Shown here in pieces: positions 25,485 to 34,233 of a stretch of 64,000 bases of DNA (positions are counted from its first letter, which is position 1; every line of letters starts with the position of its first letter). A program made the translations under genes and the position numbers. The notes under the pieces are model-generated. The model saw nothing but the letters and a program-made list of their open reading frames with translations. It was not told the origin of the DNA and made no database searches. The stretch comes from Streptomyces sp. man185 (GTDB lineage Bacteria; Actinomycetota; Actinomycetes; Streptomycetales; Streptomycetaceae). Location of the stretch: NCBI GenBank assembly GCA_002551355.1, contig NTHE01000007.1, forward strand, positions 976-64,975. The letters are read 5' to 3'.

Positions 25485-25924
25485 GCTCCACTTCCACCCT
25501 TCTGCGGGAGGGCCACGGCGGTCTGCGGGAGGGCCACGGTGACCGTGCCGGTGACGTGGCGGCCGATGCCGTTGTCGCCGGTGACCAGGACGGTCGCTTC
25601 AGCGGGTTCTCCGGCTCTCACGTCCGTGACGCGTCCGGTCAACCGCATGACATCACCCGGATAGTTGGGGGCACCGAGGCGGATCGCGACCTTGCGGAGG
25701 ACGGCGGTGGGGCCGAAGTGGTCGGTGATGTAGCGTCCGACGAGCCCGTTGGTGGTGAGGATGTTCATGAAGATGTCGGGGGAGCCCTTCTCCCGGGCCA
25801 GGTCCGCGTCGTGGTGCACGTCCTGGTAGTCGCGCGAGGCGATCGCCCCGGCGACGATGAGGGTCCGGGTCACGGGGATCTCCAGGGGCGGCAGCTCGTC
25901 GCCGACACGGTGGGCATGCGTCAC
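25481..25924 (-). CDS. chsH1: MaoC-like hydratase, ChsH1-like (147 aa)
   Basis: GTG 25924 has GGAGGAA 6 nt upstream and a GTGA overlap with the preceding dehydrogenase stop. The hot-dog domain carries the hydratase motif SRDYQDVHHDADLA, followed by KGSPDIFMNILTTNGLVGRY, which closely matches M. tuberculosis ChsH1. With the MaoC part of ChsH2 it would form the heteromeric hydratase adding water to the C17-C20 double bond. It overlaps ltp2 by 4 bp. Confidence 0.87.
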   Translation of the reverse strand: MTHAHRVGDELPPLEIPVTRTLIVAGAIASRDYQDVHHDADLAREKGSPDIFMNILTTNGLVGRYITDHFGPTAVLRKVAIRLGAPNYPGDVMRLTGRVTDVRAGEPAEATVLVTGDNGIGRHVTGTVTVALPQTAVALPQKGGSGA

Positions 25925-26964
25925 GACGCTTCCTCCAGACGGTCGACCGCGAGCAACAGGCCCAGCTCCTCCAGGACTTCGCTGCCGCAGCCGAGATATG
26001 CGTCGAGCTGGCGGCCCCAGAGAAAGTGCCGGTGCACCGGGTGGTCGAGGTCGGCCCCGGCGCCGCCGTGCAGATGCTGGCCCGCGTGGACGACCCGCTT
26101 GCCCGCCTCCGATGCCCACCAGGCGGCGGTCAACGCCTCTGCTGCGTAATGCCGTTGCTCGTCGTGATGCCAGGCCGCCTCGTACGCGGTGACCCGGATC
26201 GCCTCGGTGTCCATGTGGGCGTCGGCTGCACGGAGCAGGACGCCCTGGTTGGTGGAGAGCGGACGCCCGAACTGCTCACGGGTGACGGTGTGGTGGACGG
26301 CCCGCGCGAGCGAGCCCGCGCACACCCCGGCCTGGAGCCCGGCGAAGGCGGTACGGGCGGTGGCGAGGACGGCCGCGTACGCCCCCGGCCCGCCCCCGAG
26401 GCGCTCCCCGCGTACGCCGTCGAGAACGAGCCGGCCCGCCGCCCAGGACGCGGTCGTCTCCACCGGTTCGACGGTGACGCCCGACGCGCCCGCCTCCACG
26501 ATCCACAGGACCCGCTCGGCGTCCGCCACCAGCACATGGGTGGCGTCGCGCAGCCAGGGCACCCAGGGCACGGCCCCGTACAACGCACCGTCCGAGATGT
26601 GTACGCCACCCCGCGCCGGGAACGCGCCCGTCGCCACCGCCGTACCGTCGCGCAGACCCGGCAGCAGGCGCTCGCGCTGCTCCGCCGTACCGTGCTCGGC
26701 GACCGCGAGCAGCCCGTACACACAGGTGGCCGCGAACGGGACCTGGGCGGTGGTCCGGCCCTGTTCCTCCAGGAGGAGTACCAGGCCGAGCAGCCCGATG
26801 TCCTCGACCGCACCGGGCAGTCCCGCCGCGCACAGCTCCTTCCACAGCTCCGCGTCCGTGCCCGTACCGGCCGCCGCCAGCCGCTCGTGCGTGGACAGGT
26901 CGCCGAAGATCCGCGCGGCCAGCTCCTGCGCGGCGGACTGCTCCTCGCTCGGGGTGAAGTCCAT
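25921..26964 (-). CDS. fadE28: Acyl-CoA dehydrogenase subunit, FadE28/ChsE1-like (347 aa)
   Basis: ATG 26964 (MDFTPSEEQSAAQELAARIF). Domains: N-terminal helical (1-110), middle beta (115-215) and C-terminal helical (220-347, REQFGRPLSTNQGVLLRAAD, HLHGGAGADLDHPVHRHFLW). Shorter than classical dehydrogenases, with a length close to ChsE1 (about 340). Steroid-type ChsE enzymes are alpha2beta2 heterotetramers, so its partner would be the 385-aa protein at 27943. It is one nucleotide from the ChsH2-like gene. Confidence 0.85.
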   Translation of the reverse strand: MDFTPSEEQSAAQELAARIFGDLSTHERLAAAGTGTDAELWKELCAAGLPGAVEDIGLLGLVLLLEEQGRTTAQVPFAATCVYGLLAVAEHGTAEQRERLLPGLRDGTAVATGAFPARGGVHISDGALYGAVPWVPWLRDATHVLVADAERVLWIVEAGASGVTVEPVETTASWAAGRLVLDGVRGERLGGGPGAYAAVLATARTAFAGLQAGVCAGSLARAVHHTVTREQFGRPLSTNQGVLLRAADAHMDTEAIRVTAYEAAWHHDEQRHYAAEALTAAWWASEAGKRVVHAGQHLHGGAGADLDHPVHRHFLWGRQLDAYLGCGSEVLEELGLLLAVDRLEEAS

Positions 26965-26965
26965 C

Positions 26966-27946
26966 TCAACCACCTTCGCCAGCGCGGAAGACCGGCAGTT
27001 CCAGGTCGGGGTCCGTGACGAGGAACTCCAGCTGTACGGGCATGCCGACGCGGACCTTGTCGTACGGCACACCGATCACGTTGCTGACGATGCGGACACC
27101 CTCGGCCAGCTGGACCAGCGCGACGGCATAGGATCCGCCCTCGCCGTCCGGGGCGAAGGCGGGGAACGACGGGTGATGCATGACGACATGGCTGAAGACC
27201 GTGCCCTCCCCGCTCGCCGCGACCGTGTCCCACTCCGCGCCGCCGCAGGCGTTGCAGCCGGGCAGCCAGGGGAGGCGCAGAGTCGCGCAGTCCGTGCAGC
27301 GCTGGATCAGGAGCCGGTGCTCGGCGACCCCGGCCCAGAACCCGGCGTTGTCGCGATTGATCACGGGCCGGGGCCGCAAGGGCCGCTCCTCGGCCGGCCC
27401 TCTGCGCGCCGGCCGGTACTTGAGGATGCGGAAGCGGTGCGTCCCGGCGGGTTCGCCGTCGGCGCGGACGTCCGTGCGGGTGGTGACGAAGTAGCCGGTG
27501 CCGAGCTTGGTCGTCTTGCGCGGGGAGACGGACTCGATGACCGTGTCGAAGGTGATCCGGTCACCGGGACGCAGCGGGCGCAGGTACTCCTGCTCGCAGT
27601 CGGTCGCGACGACGGAGGTGTAGCCGGCGCCGTCGAGCAGCGCGAACATCGCGTCGTACGCGGCGGAGCGGTGGTCGGTATGGCCGGTCAGCCCGCCCAT
27701 CGTCCATGCCTGGAGCATCGTCGGCGGGGCGACGGCGTGCGGGCCCCGGTAGGCGGGCGAGGTGTCCCCCATCGCCTCGCACCAGTGCCGGATCATCGGC
27801 TCGTTGACCGGGTCCCTGCCGCACCCGGCGGTGGCGGCGGCACGGCCTGCGAAGCCGGAGAGCACCGCGTCCAGCTCGTCGCCCGGCGCCCCTTCGGCCC
27901 CCGGCCCCGACTCCGGCCCGGGGGCTTCGGGCTCCCGCCCGCTCAT
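26966..27946 (-). CDS. chsH2: MaoC-DUF35 fusion, ChsH2-like (326 aa)
   Basis: ATG 27946 overlaps the upstream dehydrogenase stop (ATGA). Residues about 25-185 form a hot-dog hydratase-like domain (CEQEYLRPLRPGDRITFDTV). Residues about 195-326 form DUF35, with a four-Cys zinc ribbon (RCTDCATLRLPWLPGCNACG) and an OB fold (GTVFSHVVMHHPSFPAFAPD). The same two-domain architecture and size characterise M. tuberculosis ChsH2. Its MaoC half pairs with ChsH1 and its DUF35 half activates Ltp2. All three partner genes are adjacent. Confidence 0.88.
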   Translation of the reverse strand: MSGREPEAPGPESGPGAEGAPGDELDAVLSGFAGRAAATAGCGRDPVNEPMIRHWCEAMGDTSPAYRGPHAVAPPTMLQAWTMGGLTGHTDHRSAAYDAMFALLDGAGYTSVVATDCEQEYLRPLRPGDRITFDTVIESVSPRKTTKLGTGYFVTTRTDVRADGEPAGTHRFRILKYRPARRGPAEERPLRPRPVINRDNAGFWAGVAEHRLLIQRCTDCATLRLPWLPGCNACGGAEWDTVAASGEGTVFSHVVMHHPSFPAFAPDGEGGSYAVALVQLAEGVRIVSNVIGVPYDKVRVGMPVQLEFLVTDPDLELPVFRAGEGG

Positions 27947-29100
27947 CGCTTGCTCCGGGTCATCCCGAGCCGGGCCGTCGCGACGATCTCGCGCTGCACC
28001 TCGCCGACACCGCCCCCGAAGGTGTTGATCTGCGCCGCGCGGTTCATGCGCTCCAGCTCGCCGCCCGGCCCGAAGCAGCCGGGAGAACCGCCCCGGAGCA
28101 GGGCGGTGTCGCCGACGGCCTCCTGGCACATCCGGTAGACCTCCACCGCGCTCTCGGTGCCCGCGAACTTCACCCCGCTGGCCTCTCCGGGGGCGGGTGC
28201 GCCCCCACCGACGGCGTCGACCAGCCGCCAGTTCAGCAGCCGTGTCGCCGCGAGCCGGGCGTACGCCTCCGCGAGCCGGGCGCGCACCCACGGCTCGTCG
28301 ATCCGGCGGCGCCCGGTGGTGGGGTCGGGGGCAAGGGCGTGGGCGAGGGCCTCCTCGTAGAAGTCCTCGGCCTGCATGCCGATCGCGGCCAGGGCGACGC
28401 GTTCGTGGTTGAGCTGGTTGGTGATGAGCTTCCAGCCGCCGTTCTCCTCGCCCACGAGGTTCGTGGCCGGGACGCGTACGCCGTCGTAGTAGGTGGCGGT
28501 GGTGGTGACCCCGCCCACGGTCCGGATCGGCGTCCAGGAGAAGCCGGGGGCGTCGGTGGGTACCAGGATGATCGAGATGCCGCGGTGCTTGGGGGCCTCG
28601 GGGTCCGTGCGGCAGGCGAGCCAGATCCAGTCCGCCTGCTGGGCGTTGCTGGTGAAGATCTTCTGACCGTCGATGACCCAGTCGTCGCCGTCCCGCACGG
28701 CCCGGGTCCGCAGCGCCGCCAGGTCCGTACCGGCCTCGGGTTCGCTGTAGCCGATCGCGAAGACGAGGTCACCGCCGAGGATGCGGGGCAGGAAGTACGC
28801 CTTCTGCTCCTCGGTCCCGTACGCCATCAGGGTCGGGCCGACGGTGTTGAGCGTGACCATGGAGACCGGGGCGCCGGCCCGGTACGACTCGTCGAAGAAG
28901 ACGAACTGCTCGTCGGGGCCCCGGCCCCGGCCGCCGTACTCCTCGGGCCAGCCGAGCCCGAGCAGTCCGTCCGCGCCGATCCGGCGGAGCAGCCGCCGCT
29001 GTTCGCCCGGACTCGCGGTCACGTCAGGCATCAACGTACGGAAATACGAACGGAGTTCTGCACGAAGCTGTTGCTGGCGTTCCGTCGGGGCGAGATGCAC
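27943..29100 (-). CDS. fadE29: Acyl-CoA dehydrogenase, FadE29/ChsE2-like (385 aa)
   Basis: ATG 29100 (MHLAPTERQQQLRAELRSYF). Typical segments: GLGWPEEYGGRGRGPDEQ, FAIGYSEPEAGTDLAALRT, WVIDGQKIFTSNAQQADWIW and WKLITNQLNHERVALAA, all strongly reminiscent of FadE29. It would form the catalytic heterotetramer with the FadE28-like subunit and desaturate the three-carbon side-chain CoA ester using FAD. It is the first gene of the five-gene operon, with a palindromic operator about 105 bp upstream. Confidence 0.9.
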   Translation of the reverse strand: MHLAPTERQQQLRAELRSYFRTLMPDVTASPGEQRRLLRRIGADGLLGLGWPEEYGGRGRGPDEQFVFFDESYRAGAPVSMVTLNTVGPTLMAYGTEEQKAYFLPRILGGDLVFAIGYSEPEAGTDLAALRTRAVRDGDDWVIDGQKIFTSNAQQADWIWLACRTDPEAPKHRGISIILVPTDAPGFSWTPIRTVGGVTTTATYYDGVRVPATNLVGEENGGWKLITNQLNHERVALAAIGMQAEDFYEEALAHALAPDPTTGRRRIDEPWVRARLAEAYARLAATRLLNWRLVDAVGGGAPAPGEASGVKFAGTESAVEVYRMCQEAVGDTALLRGGSPGCFGPGGELERMNRAAQINTFGGGVGEVQREIVATARLGMTRSKR

Positions 29101-29158
29101 GGAGGGGCCTCCAGGGCTGCGGACTCGTCACACGCCGGAGCGCTGCTGACTGACCACC

Positions 29159-29186
29159 GGTGGCCGGTGGCCGGTGGCCGGTGGCC
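29159..29186. repeat. Four tandem 7-bp repeats (GGTGGCC)
   Basis: Four exact copies of GGTGGCC in the leader of the igr-like operon, between the start at 29100 and the operator at 29206. Possibly slippage-prone. Confidence 0.8.
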
Positions 29187-29205
29187 AACGCCCCACACTC
29201 CACTT

Positions 29206-29222
29206 TCTGACTGTCCGTCAGA
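29206..29222. promoter_or_regulatory. TetR-type operator upstream of the igr-like operon
   Basis: TCTGAC-TGTCC-GTCAGA is a perfect 6+5+6 inverted repeat, 106 bp before the first dehydrogenase start. The form is typical for TetR-family repressors of acyl-CoA catabolism. The regulator gene is not in the window. Confidence 0.6.
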
Positions 29223-29243
29223 TACTGGCGTCTGTCAAGACGG

Positions 29244-29289
29244 CGGCAGCCCGCACGTGGACACCGAAGTGCCTTCGCGCGGGCTGCCG
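29244..29289. terminator. Hairpin between the igr-like operon and a secreted-protein gene
   Basis: CGGCAGCCCGC (29244-29254) pairs perfectly with GCGGGCTGCCG (29279-29289). It most likely terminates the minus-strand gene at 29349-29663. Confidence 0.55.
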
Positions 29290-29348
29290 TTCAGTCCGCC
29301 GGGACCCACCCCCCGGGAGGTCCCGGCGACCGTTTCACCTGAGGAGGA

Positions 29349-29663
29349 TCACCAGAAGAAGGGCGTGAAGTGCACCGCGACACTGTGGTCCGACTGGTCG
29401 ATCGGCACAAACGCCGAGTCACTCACCTGGGCGGAGGTGTTCTGATTCGACGCACCGGTGCCGACGGCCTGCTGCTGGGTCGTGGACGAGTTACCGGAGT
29501 TGTTGCCGCCGACACCGCTGCCGCCGACCGTCGCCACAGCCGCGTTCGATCCGTCGTTCGCGAAAGAGCCGTTGTCCGCCAGGGCGACCCCGCCGCAGAG
29601 CGCGACGGTCAGGGGCAGAGCAGCGACGGCGGCGAGGGCGCGAGCGGTACGGATACTTGCCAT
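29349..29663 (-). CDS. Small secreted Asn/Ser/Gln-rich protein (104 aa)
   Basis: ATG 29663 (MASIRTARALAAVAALPLTV) has GGAGG 7 nt upstream. The signal peptide ends near ALADNG (about residue 30). The mature 74 residues are polar and low in complexity (GGNNSGNSSTTQQQ, NQNTSAQ) and end in HFTPFFW. There are no cysteines, so it is not a chaplin. Resemblance to hyphal-surface or amyloid-prone peptides is only compositional. Function unknown. Confidence 0.7.
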   Translation of the reverse strand: MASIRTARALAAVAALPLTVALCGGVALADNGSFANDGSNAAVATVGGSGVGGNNSGNSSTTQQQAVGTGASNQNTSAQVSDSAFVPIDQSDHSVAVHFTPFFW

Positions 29664-29984
29664 GTCATTTCCTCCAGGAAACGGAATTGCGGCTTCAAAT
29701 TCGGCTGGTTCCGGGGGAGTTGGCCGACCGCCCCGGTGCTGTTCACAACGTCGCGAGACCAGAGTTGCCCAGTACATCCCCGGCGAACCCCTCATCACCT
29801 CCCGATTCCCCCTCACGTATGACGAAGAGCGGATAAACCTCACATGCCGTGGGAAAGTCCAGGTCGGCGAGGCGATCGCGACAGACCCGTTGGCGCGCCC
29901 GGGAGGAAACGTTCCGCCCCCCGGCCACCCCGGGCGGCCCCCAGGTGGCCCGTACCCGCCCGCCACCTCCCCCTCTTCCTTTCT

Positions 29985-30000
29985 TCGAACGTTTGTACGA
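29985..30000 (+). promoter_or_regulatory. LexA (SOS) box in front of the primase-polymerase gene
   Basis: TCGAACGTTTGTACGA matches the actinobacterial SOS consensus TCGAAC-N4-GTTCGA at all but one position and ends 10 bp before ATG 30011. Overlap with the transcription or translation start region would allow tight LexA repression. The rest of the 29664-30010 gap shows no gene. Confidence 0.7.
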
Positions 30001-30010
30001 AAATAGCTCC

Positions 30011-30910
30011 ATGGCCACCATCGACCGACAGACCCCCACCCTGGCCCTCGCCCATGCCCTCGCCGCGGCCGGGCGCGGGCTCCCCGTCTTCCCTCTCTCC
30101 GCCGCGAAGCTCCCCGCACTGCGCTCCCCGCACCGTGGCGAGCAGCCCCCGAGGCGCTGCCGGGGAGAGTGCGGGCTGCCGGGACACGGGGTGCACGACG
30201 CCACCACCGACCCCGCGGCCGTCCGCGCCCTCTTCGCCGCCGCGCCCCGGGCCACCGGCTACGGCATCGCCTGCGGCCGCGCCCCGCACCGCCTCATCGG
30301 CATCGACCTGGACGTGGACCCCGCGTACGGCAGCGACGCGGCGGGCGCGCTCCGGCAGCTGGCCCTCCAGCACCTGTTCACCATCCCGGCGACGGTCACG
30401 GTGCTCACCCCGAGCGGCGGCCGCCACCTCTGGCTGACCGGACCCGCCGACGCGACGGTCCCCAATTCCGCCGGCCGCCTCGCCCCGGGCATCGACATCC
30501 GCGGCAGCGGCGGCTACCTGGTCGGCCCCGGCTCGGTCACCGCCCACGGCCGCTACCGCCTGGCCCCCGGCACCGCCCACCTCAGTCCGGCCCCGTGCCC
30601 CCGCGCCCTGCTCCGCCTCCTCACCCAGCCCCGCCGTGCGGCCGCGACCGGCGGCGGCGCGAGCACCGCCCGCACCCCGGACCGGCGGGGCGAGGGCCTG
30701 ATCCAGTTCGTGCTGGCCGCCCACGAGGGCCAGCGCAACACCCGCCTGTTCTGGGCGGCCTGCCGCGCCTACGAACACGGCTTCGGCGACGCCCTGGCCG
30801 ACGCGCTCACGGCCGCCGCCGTCCGCACCGGCCTGCCGGAGCACGAGGCCCGCGCCGCGATCGCCTCGGCGGCACGGCTGACGTCGGGCCGGGGGAGCGA
30901 ATCCCCGTAA
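30011..30910 (+). CDS. Prim-Pol (archaeo-eukaryotic primase-type) DNA primase/polymerase (299 aa)
   Basis: ATG 30011 (MATIDRQTPTLALAHALAAA). The AEP core has the first catalytic motif GIDLDVDP (about 96-103), SGGRHLWL (about 137-144, the sxH motif) and GIDIRGSGGYLVGPGS (about 158-173). A C-terminal helical part follows (EGQRNTRLFWAACRAYEHGF). Similar proteins are annotated as bifunctional DNA primase/polymerase and can prime or fill DNA. The acidic residues are intact, unlike in the protein at 45034. The upstream SOS box suggests a DNA-damage role. No good Shine-Dalgarno is visible, so it may be leaderless. Confidence 0.85.
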   Translation: MATIDRQTPTLALAHALAAAGRGLPVFPLSAAKLPALRSPHRGEQPPRRCRGECGLPGHGVHDATTDPAAVRALFAAAPRATGYGIACGRAPHRLIGIDLDVDPAYGSDAAGALRQLALQHLFTIPATVTVLTPSGGRHLWLTGPADATVPNSAGRLAPGIDIRGSGGYLVGPGSVTAHGRYRLAPGTAHLSPAPCPRALLRLLTQPRRAAATGGGASTARTPDRRGEGLIQFVLAAHEGQRNTRLFWAACRAYEHGFGDALADALTAAAVRTGLPEHEARAAIASAARLTSGRGSESP

Positions 30911-31027
30911 TCCGCGGCGGTCCAGTATCCGTTCCGGCGGCAACCGTCACCGGGATGTACGGAGATCACCACCGGGGATCGCACCATCCAGGCTCAGGTA
31001 TCACCCTGTGCCGACGACGCCAAAAAT

Positions 31028-31143
31028 GACAGCGCTTCCTACGCCACCCACCGGCGTTTTTGACACTGGATCAGCAGGCCATCGCGCGACCCAAGGCGAC
31101 CAACCGCATCCCGACTTTGCAACGATAAAATAGAAAGCGCTTA
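31028..31143 (+). promoter_or_regulatory. Two AGCGCT-centred operator candidates before the secreted multidomain gene
   Basis: GACAGCGCTTCC (31028-31039) and GAAAGCGCTTAC (31133-31144) share a palindromic AGCGCT core within an AT-richer promoter region (31120-31145, GATAAAATAG). LacI-family sugar repressors in Streptomyces often use GCGC-centred palindromes, which would fit a polysaccharide-related gene. Nothing else was seen in the 334-bp gap. Confidence 0.4.
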
Positions 31144-31244
31144 CCGACCTGTTGCCTTTTTCGCGGGGGCTGCCCTTCACTGTTGTGCGGCAGCCCGTCA
31201 GCCACTGGACCGCCGGCTGCCTCGGCCCTCAAGGAGGAAGGCCC

Positions 31245-34214
31245 ATGCGGCGTTTGGCCGTACTCGTCTCAGCCCTGTTCCTCGTGTCCCTCGCCCAGGG
31301 CCAGGCCGCCGCCCAGCCCCCCGACATACCGCCCCAGGAACCGGGCGTGACCATGCGGGTCTTCGACGTAGAGATGCCGCTGGACGACTTCTGCGAGCTG
31401 AAGCCCGGGCAGACGCCCAACGTCGACGAGCTGAAGCCGACGATCGACTGGACCACCGCCGAGGACTTCGGGCTGAGTGGGAAGTTCGTCACCGAGGTCA
31501 CCGCGTACCTGAACATCGAGTCGGCCGGGACGTACGACTTCCGTATCACCAGCGACGACGGCTCCCGGCTGATCATCGACGGCACGAAGGTCATCGACAA
31601 CGGAGGCAAGCACGGTGCCCAGCCCAAGGACGGCTCGGCCGAGCTCACCGAGGGCGCGCACGCACTGCGCATCGACCACTGGGACGGCGAGTACGACCAG
31701 CGCCTCCTGCTGGAGTGGCGGCCGCCCGGGGCGGACGCGTACACCGTCGTCCCCACCTCGGTGCTGAGCACCGACGCCGACGTCACCCGGGTCACCTCCC
31801 CGGGCCGCAAGCTGTGCGAGGGCGTCGACGAGTCACCGGGCGACGGCCTGCCGCTGGGCGGCGTCCATCCCGACTACACGCTGACCGATCTGCGCCCCGA
31901 CGGATTCGAACCGCAGGTCACCGGCATGGACTGGCTGCCGGACGGCCGGCTGGCCGTCAGCACCTGGGGCGGCAGCAGGGAGAGCGAGCTCGGGCAGGTG
32001 TACCTGCTCGACAACGTCACCGGCGCCACCGACCCGTCGAAGGTCACCAAGAAGCTGGTCGCCGAGAACCTGCTGGAGCCGATGGGCCTCAAGTACGTCG
32101 ACGGCACCCTCTACGTGTCCGAGAAGGACGGCCTGACCGCACTGGTCGACAAGAACGGCGACGAGGTCACCGACGAGTACCGCAAGATCGCGACCTGGCC
32201 GTTCGGCGGCAACTACCACGAGTTCGCGTTCGGGCTGCTGTACGAGAAGGGGCACTTCTACGTCAGCACGGGCATCGCCATGGTCCCCGGGGGCGCGACC
32301 CAGGACCCGCAGAACGTGCCCAACCGGGGATCCACCCTCAAGATCAACAAGAAGACCGGCAAGGTGTCGTACGTGGCCGGGGGGCTGCGCACGCCGAACG
32401 GCCTCGGCCGGGGCCCCGGGGGCGACATCTTCGCCACCGACAACCAGGGCGCGTACGTGCCGACGTCGAAGCTGGTGCGGATCAAGCAGGGCGCCTTCTA
32501 CAACCACCACACGAACCCGGACGGCGTGTACGACGACCAGCCGGTGACCGAGCCCGTCCTCTGGCTGCCGCACGGTGAGATCTCCAACTCGCCGAGCAAC
32601 CCCCTCCTCCTGCCCGAAGGGCCCTTCGCCGGGCAGATGGTCTTCGGCGACGTGACCTACGGCGGCCTCCAGCGGGCGTTCCTGGAGAAGGTCGGCGGCG
32701 AGTACCAGGGCGCGGTGTTCCGGATGACGCAGGGTCTGGAGGCCGGGGTCAACCGGATCAGCCTCGGCCCGGACGGGGCGATCTACGCCGGCGGTATCGG
32801 CGACGCGGGGAACTGGGGCCAGGAGGGCAAGCTCAAGTTCGGCCTCCAGAAGCTCGCGCTCACCGGCGACGAGGCCTTCGACATGCGTGCCATGCGGGCG
32901 ATCGACGGCGGCTTCGAGATCGAGTACACCCAGCCGCTCTCCACGGAGACCGCCGAGGACCTGGCGGCCAAGTACGAAGCCCAGCAGTGGCGATACGTGG
33001 CGACCCCGAGGTACGGCGGCCCGAAGGTCGACGAGGAGACCCTGGACGTCACCTCGGCGACGCTGTCCGAGGACCTTACGACCGTGACGCTGAAGATGGA
33101 CGGGCTGCGCCCCGGCCGGGTGGTGCACGTGCAGTCCCCCCGCCCGTTCGCCGCGGAGAACGGCGCGGAGCTGTGGAGCACCGAGGCGTGGTACAGCCTC
33201 AACACGCTGCCCGACGGGTCGAAGCCGCCGCCGGTGTACGAGGCGGAGTCCGCCTCGCTGGACGGCGGCACCAAGTTCAACGACAACCACTCCGGCTACT
33301 CCGGCGCGGGCTTCATCGACAACAACTGGGAGCCGGGCTCCCGCACCACGTTCGCCGTACGCGCCGACAAGAAGGGGAAGCACGACCTCGCCCTGCGCTA
33401 CGCGAACGGCCAGAACACCGACCCGGAGCCGAAGCCCCGGTCGATGACCCTGTACGTCAACGGCGAGCGCCACCAGCAGATCTGGCTGAACTCCACCGTC
33501 GCCTGGAACAAGTGGGCGACCCACACCGAGTCGGTGCCCCTGCGGAAGGGCGCGAACACGATCACGTACGCCTACGAGCCCGAGGACGACGGCCATGTGA
33601 ACCTCGACAACCTCACCGTCACCCCGTCGAAGCGCACCACCCTCTTCGACGGCTCGAACCTCGACGCCTGGGAGGCGAACGACGGCAGTCCGGCCACATG
33701 GCCGGTGGCGGACGGCTCCATGGAGTCCTTCGGCGGGGACATCCGTACGAAGGAGAAGTACGGAGACTTCCGGATGCACGCCGAGTGGTACCAGCCGGAC
33801 TATCCGCCGGACGTCACCGGACAGGCCCGGGGCAACAGCGGGGTCTACATCCAGGAGCGTTACGAGCTACAGGTGCTGGAGTCCTTCGGGGCCGACGTAC
33901 CCGCCAACAACGACGCCGGTTCGATCTATCTGCGCAAGGCCCCGGACGTCAACGCGGCGACCCCGCCCGGCACGTGGCAGAGCTACGACATCGAGTTCCG
34001 GGCGGCTCGCTTCGACAGCGACGGCAAAAAGGTGGAGGACGCGCGGGTGACCCTCCGGTGGAACGGCAAGCTGGTGCACAAGAACGTCGCCATCGCCGGC
34101 CCCACCGGCGCGGGCCGCCCGGAGGGCCCCGCCCCGGGTCACATCAAGCTGCAGGACCACGGGGACCCCGGTGAGAACCCGAGGTTCCGCAATATCTGGA
34201 TCGAACGGCTCTGA
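31245..34214 (+). CDS. Secreted PA14 / beta-propeller / CBM / DUF1080 protein (989 aa)
   Basis: ATG 31245 has AAGGAGGAAG 4 nt upstream. A signal peptide (LAVLVSALFLVSLAQGQAAA, about 1-25) is followed by a PA14 domain (about 35-185, AGTYDFRITSDDGSRLIIDG). A sorbosone/glucose-dehydrogenase-like six-blade propeller spans about 215-560 (MDWLPDGRLAVSTWGG, HEFAFGLLYEKGHFYVS). A CBM6/35-type module lies at about 665-795 (YEAESASLDGG). The C-terminal DUF1080 / 3-keto-glycoside hydrolase-like domain (about 800-989) has LFDGSNLDAW and NSGVYIQERYELQVLESFG. It is probably an extracellular glycan-acting enzyme; the substrate is unknown. No PQQ ligand assignment is possible by eye. Confidence 0.88.
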   Translation: MRRLAVLVSALFLVSLAQGQAAAQPPDIPPQEPGVTMRVFDVEMPLDDFCELKPGQTPNVDELKPTIDWTTAEDFGLSGKFVTEVTAYLNIESAGTYDFRITSDDGSRLIIDGTKVIDNGGKHGAQPKDGSAELTEGAHALRIDHWDGEYDQRLLLEWRPPGADAYTVVPTSVLSTDADVTRVTSPGRKLCEGVDESPGDGLPLGGVHPDYTLTDLRPDGFEPQVTGMDWLPDGRLAVSTWGGSRESELGQVYLLDNVTGATDPSKVTKKLVAENLLEPMGLKYVDGTLYVSEKDGLTALVDKNGDEVTDEYRKIATWPFGGNYHEFAFGLLYEKGHFYVSTGIAMVPGGATQDPQNVPNRGSTLKINKKTGKVSYVAGGLRTPNGLGRGPGGDIFATDNQGAYVPTSKLVRIKQGAFYNHHTNPDGVYDDQPVTEPVLWLPHGEISNSPSNPLLLPEGPFAGQMVFGDVTYGGLQRAFLEKVGGEYQGAVFRMTQGLEAGVNRISLGPDGAIYAGGIGDAGNWGQEGKLKFGLQKLALTGDEAFDMRAMRAIDGGFEIEYTQPLSTETAEDLAAKYEAQQWRYVATPRYGGPKVDEETLDVTSATLSEDLTTVTLKMDGLRPGRVVHVQSPRPFAAENGAELWSTEAWYSLNTLPDGSKPPPVYEAESASLDGGTKFNDNHSGYSGAGFIDNNWEPGSRTTFAVRADKKGKHDLALRYANGQNTDPEPKPRSMTLYVNGERHQQIWLNSTVAWNKWATHTESVPLRKGANTITYAYEPEDDGHVNLDNLTVTPSKRTTLFDGSNLDAWEANDGSPATWPVADGSMESFGGDIRTKEKYGDFRMHAEWYQPDYPPDVTGQARGNSGVYIQERYELQVLESFGADVPANNDAGSIYLRKAPDVNAATPPGTWQSYDIEFRAARFDSDGKKVEDARVTLRWNGKLVHKNVAIAGPTGAGRPEGPAPGHIKLQDHGDPGENPRFRNIWIERL

Positions 34215-34233
34215 TCCCCGGGTCCACCGCACG

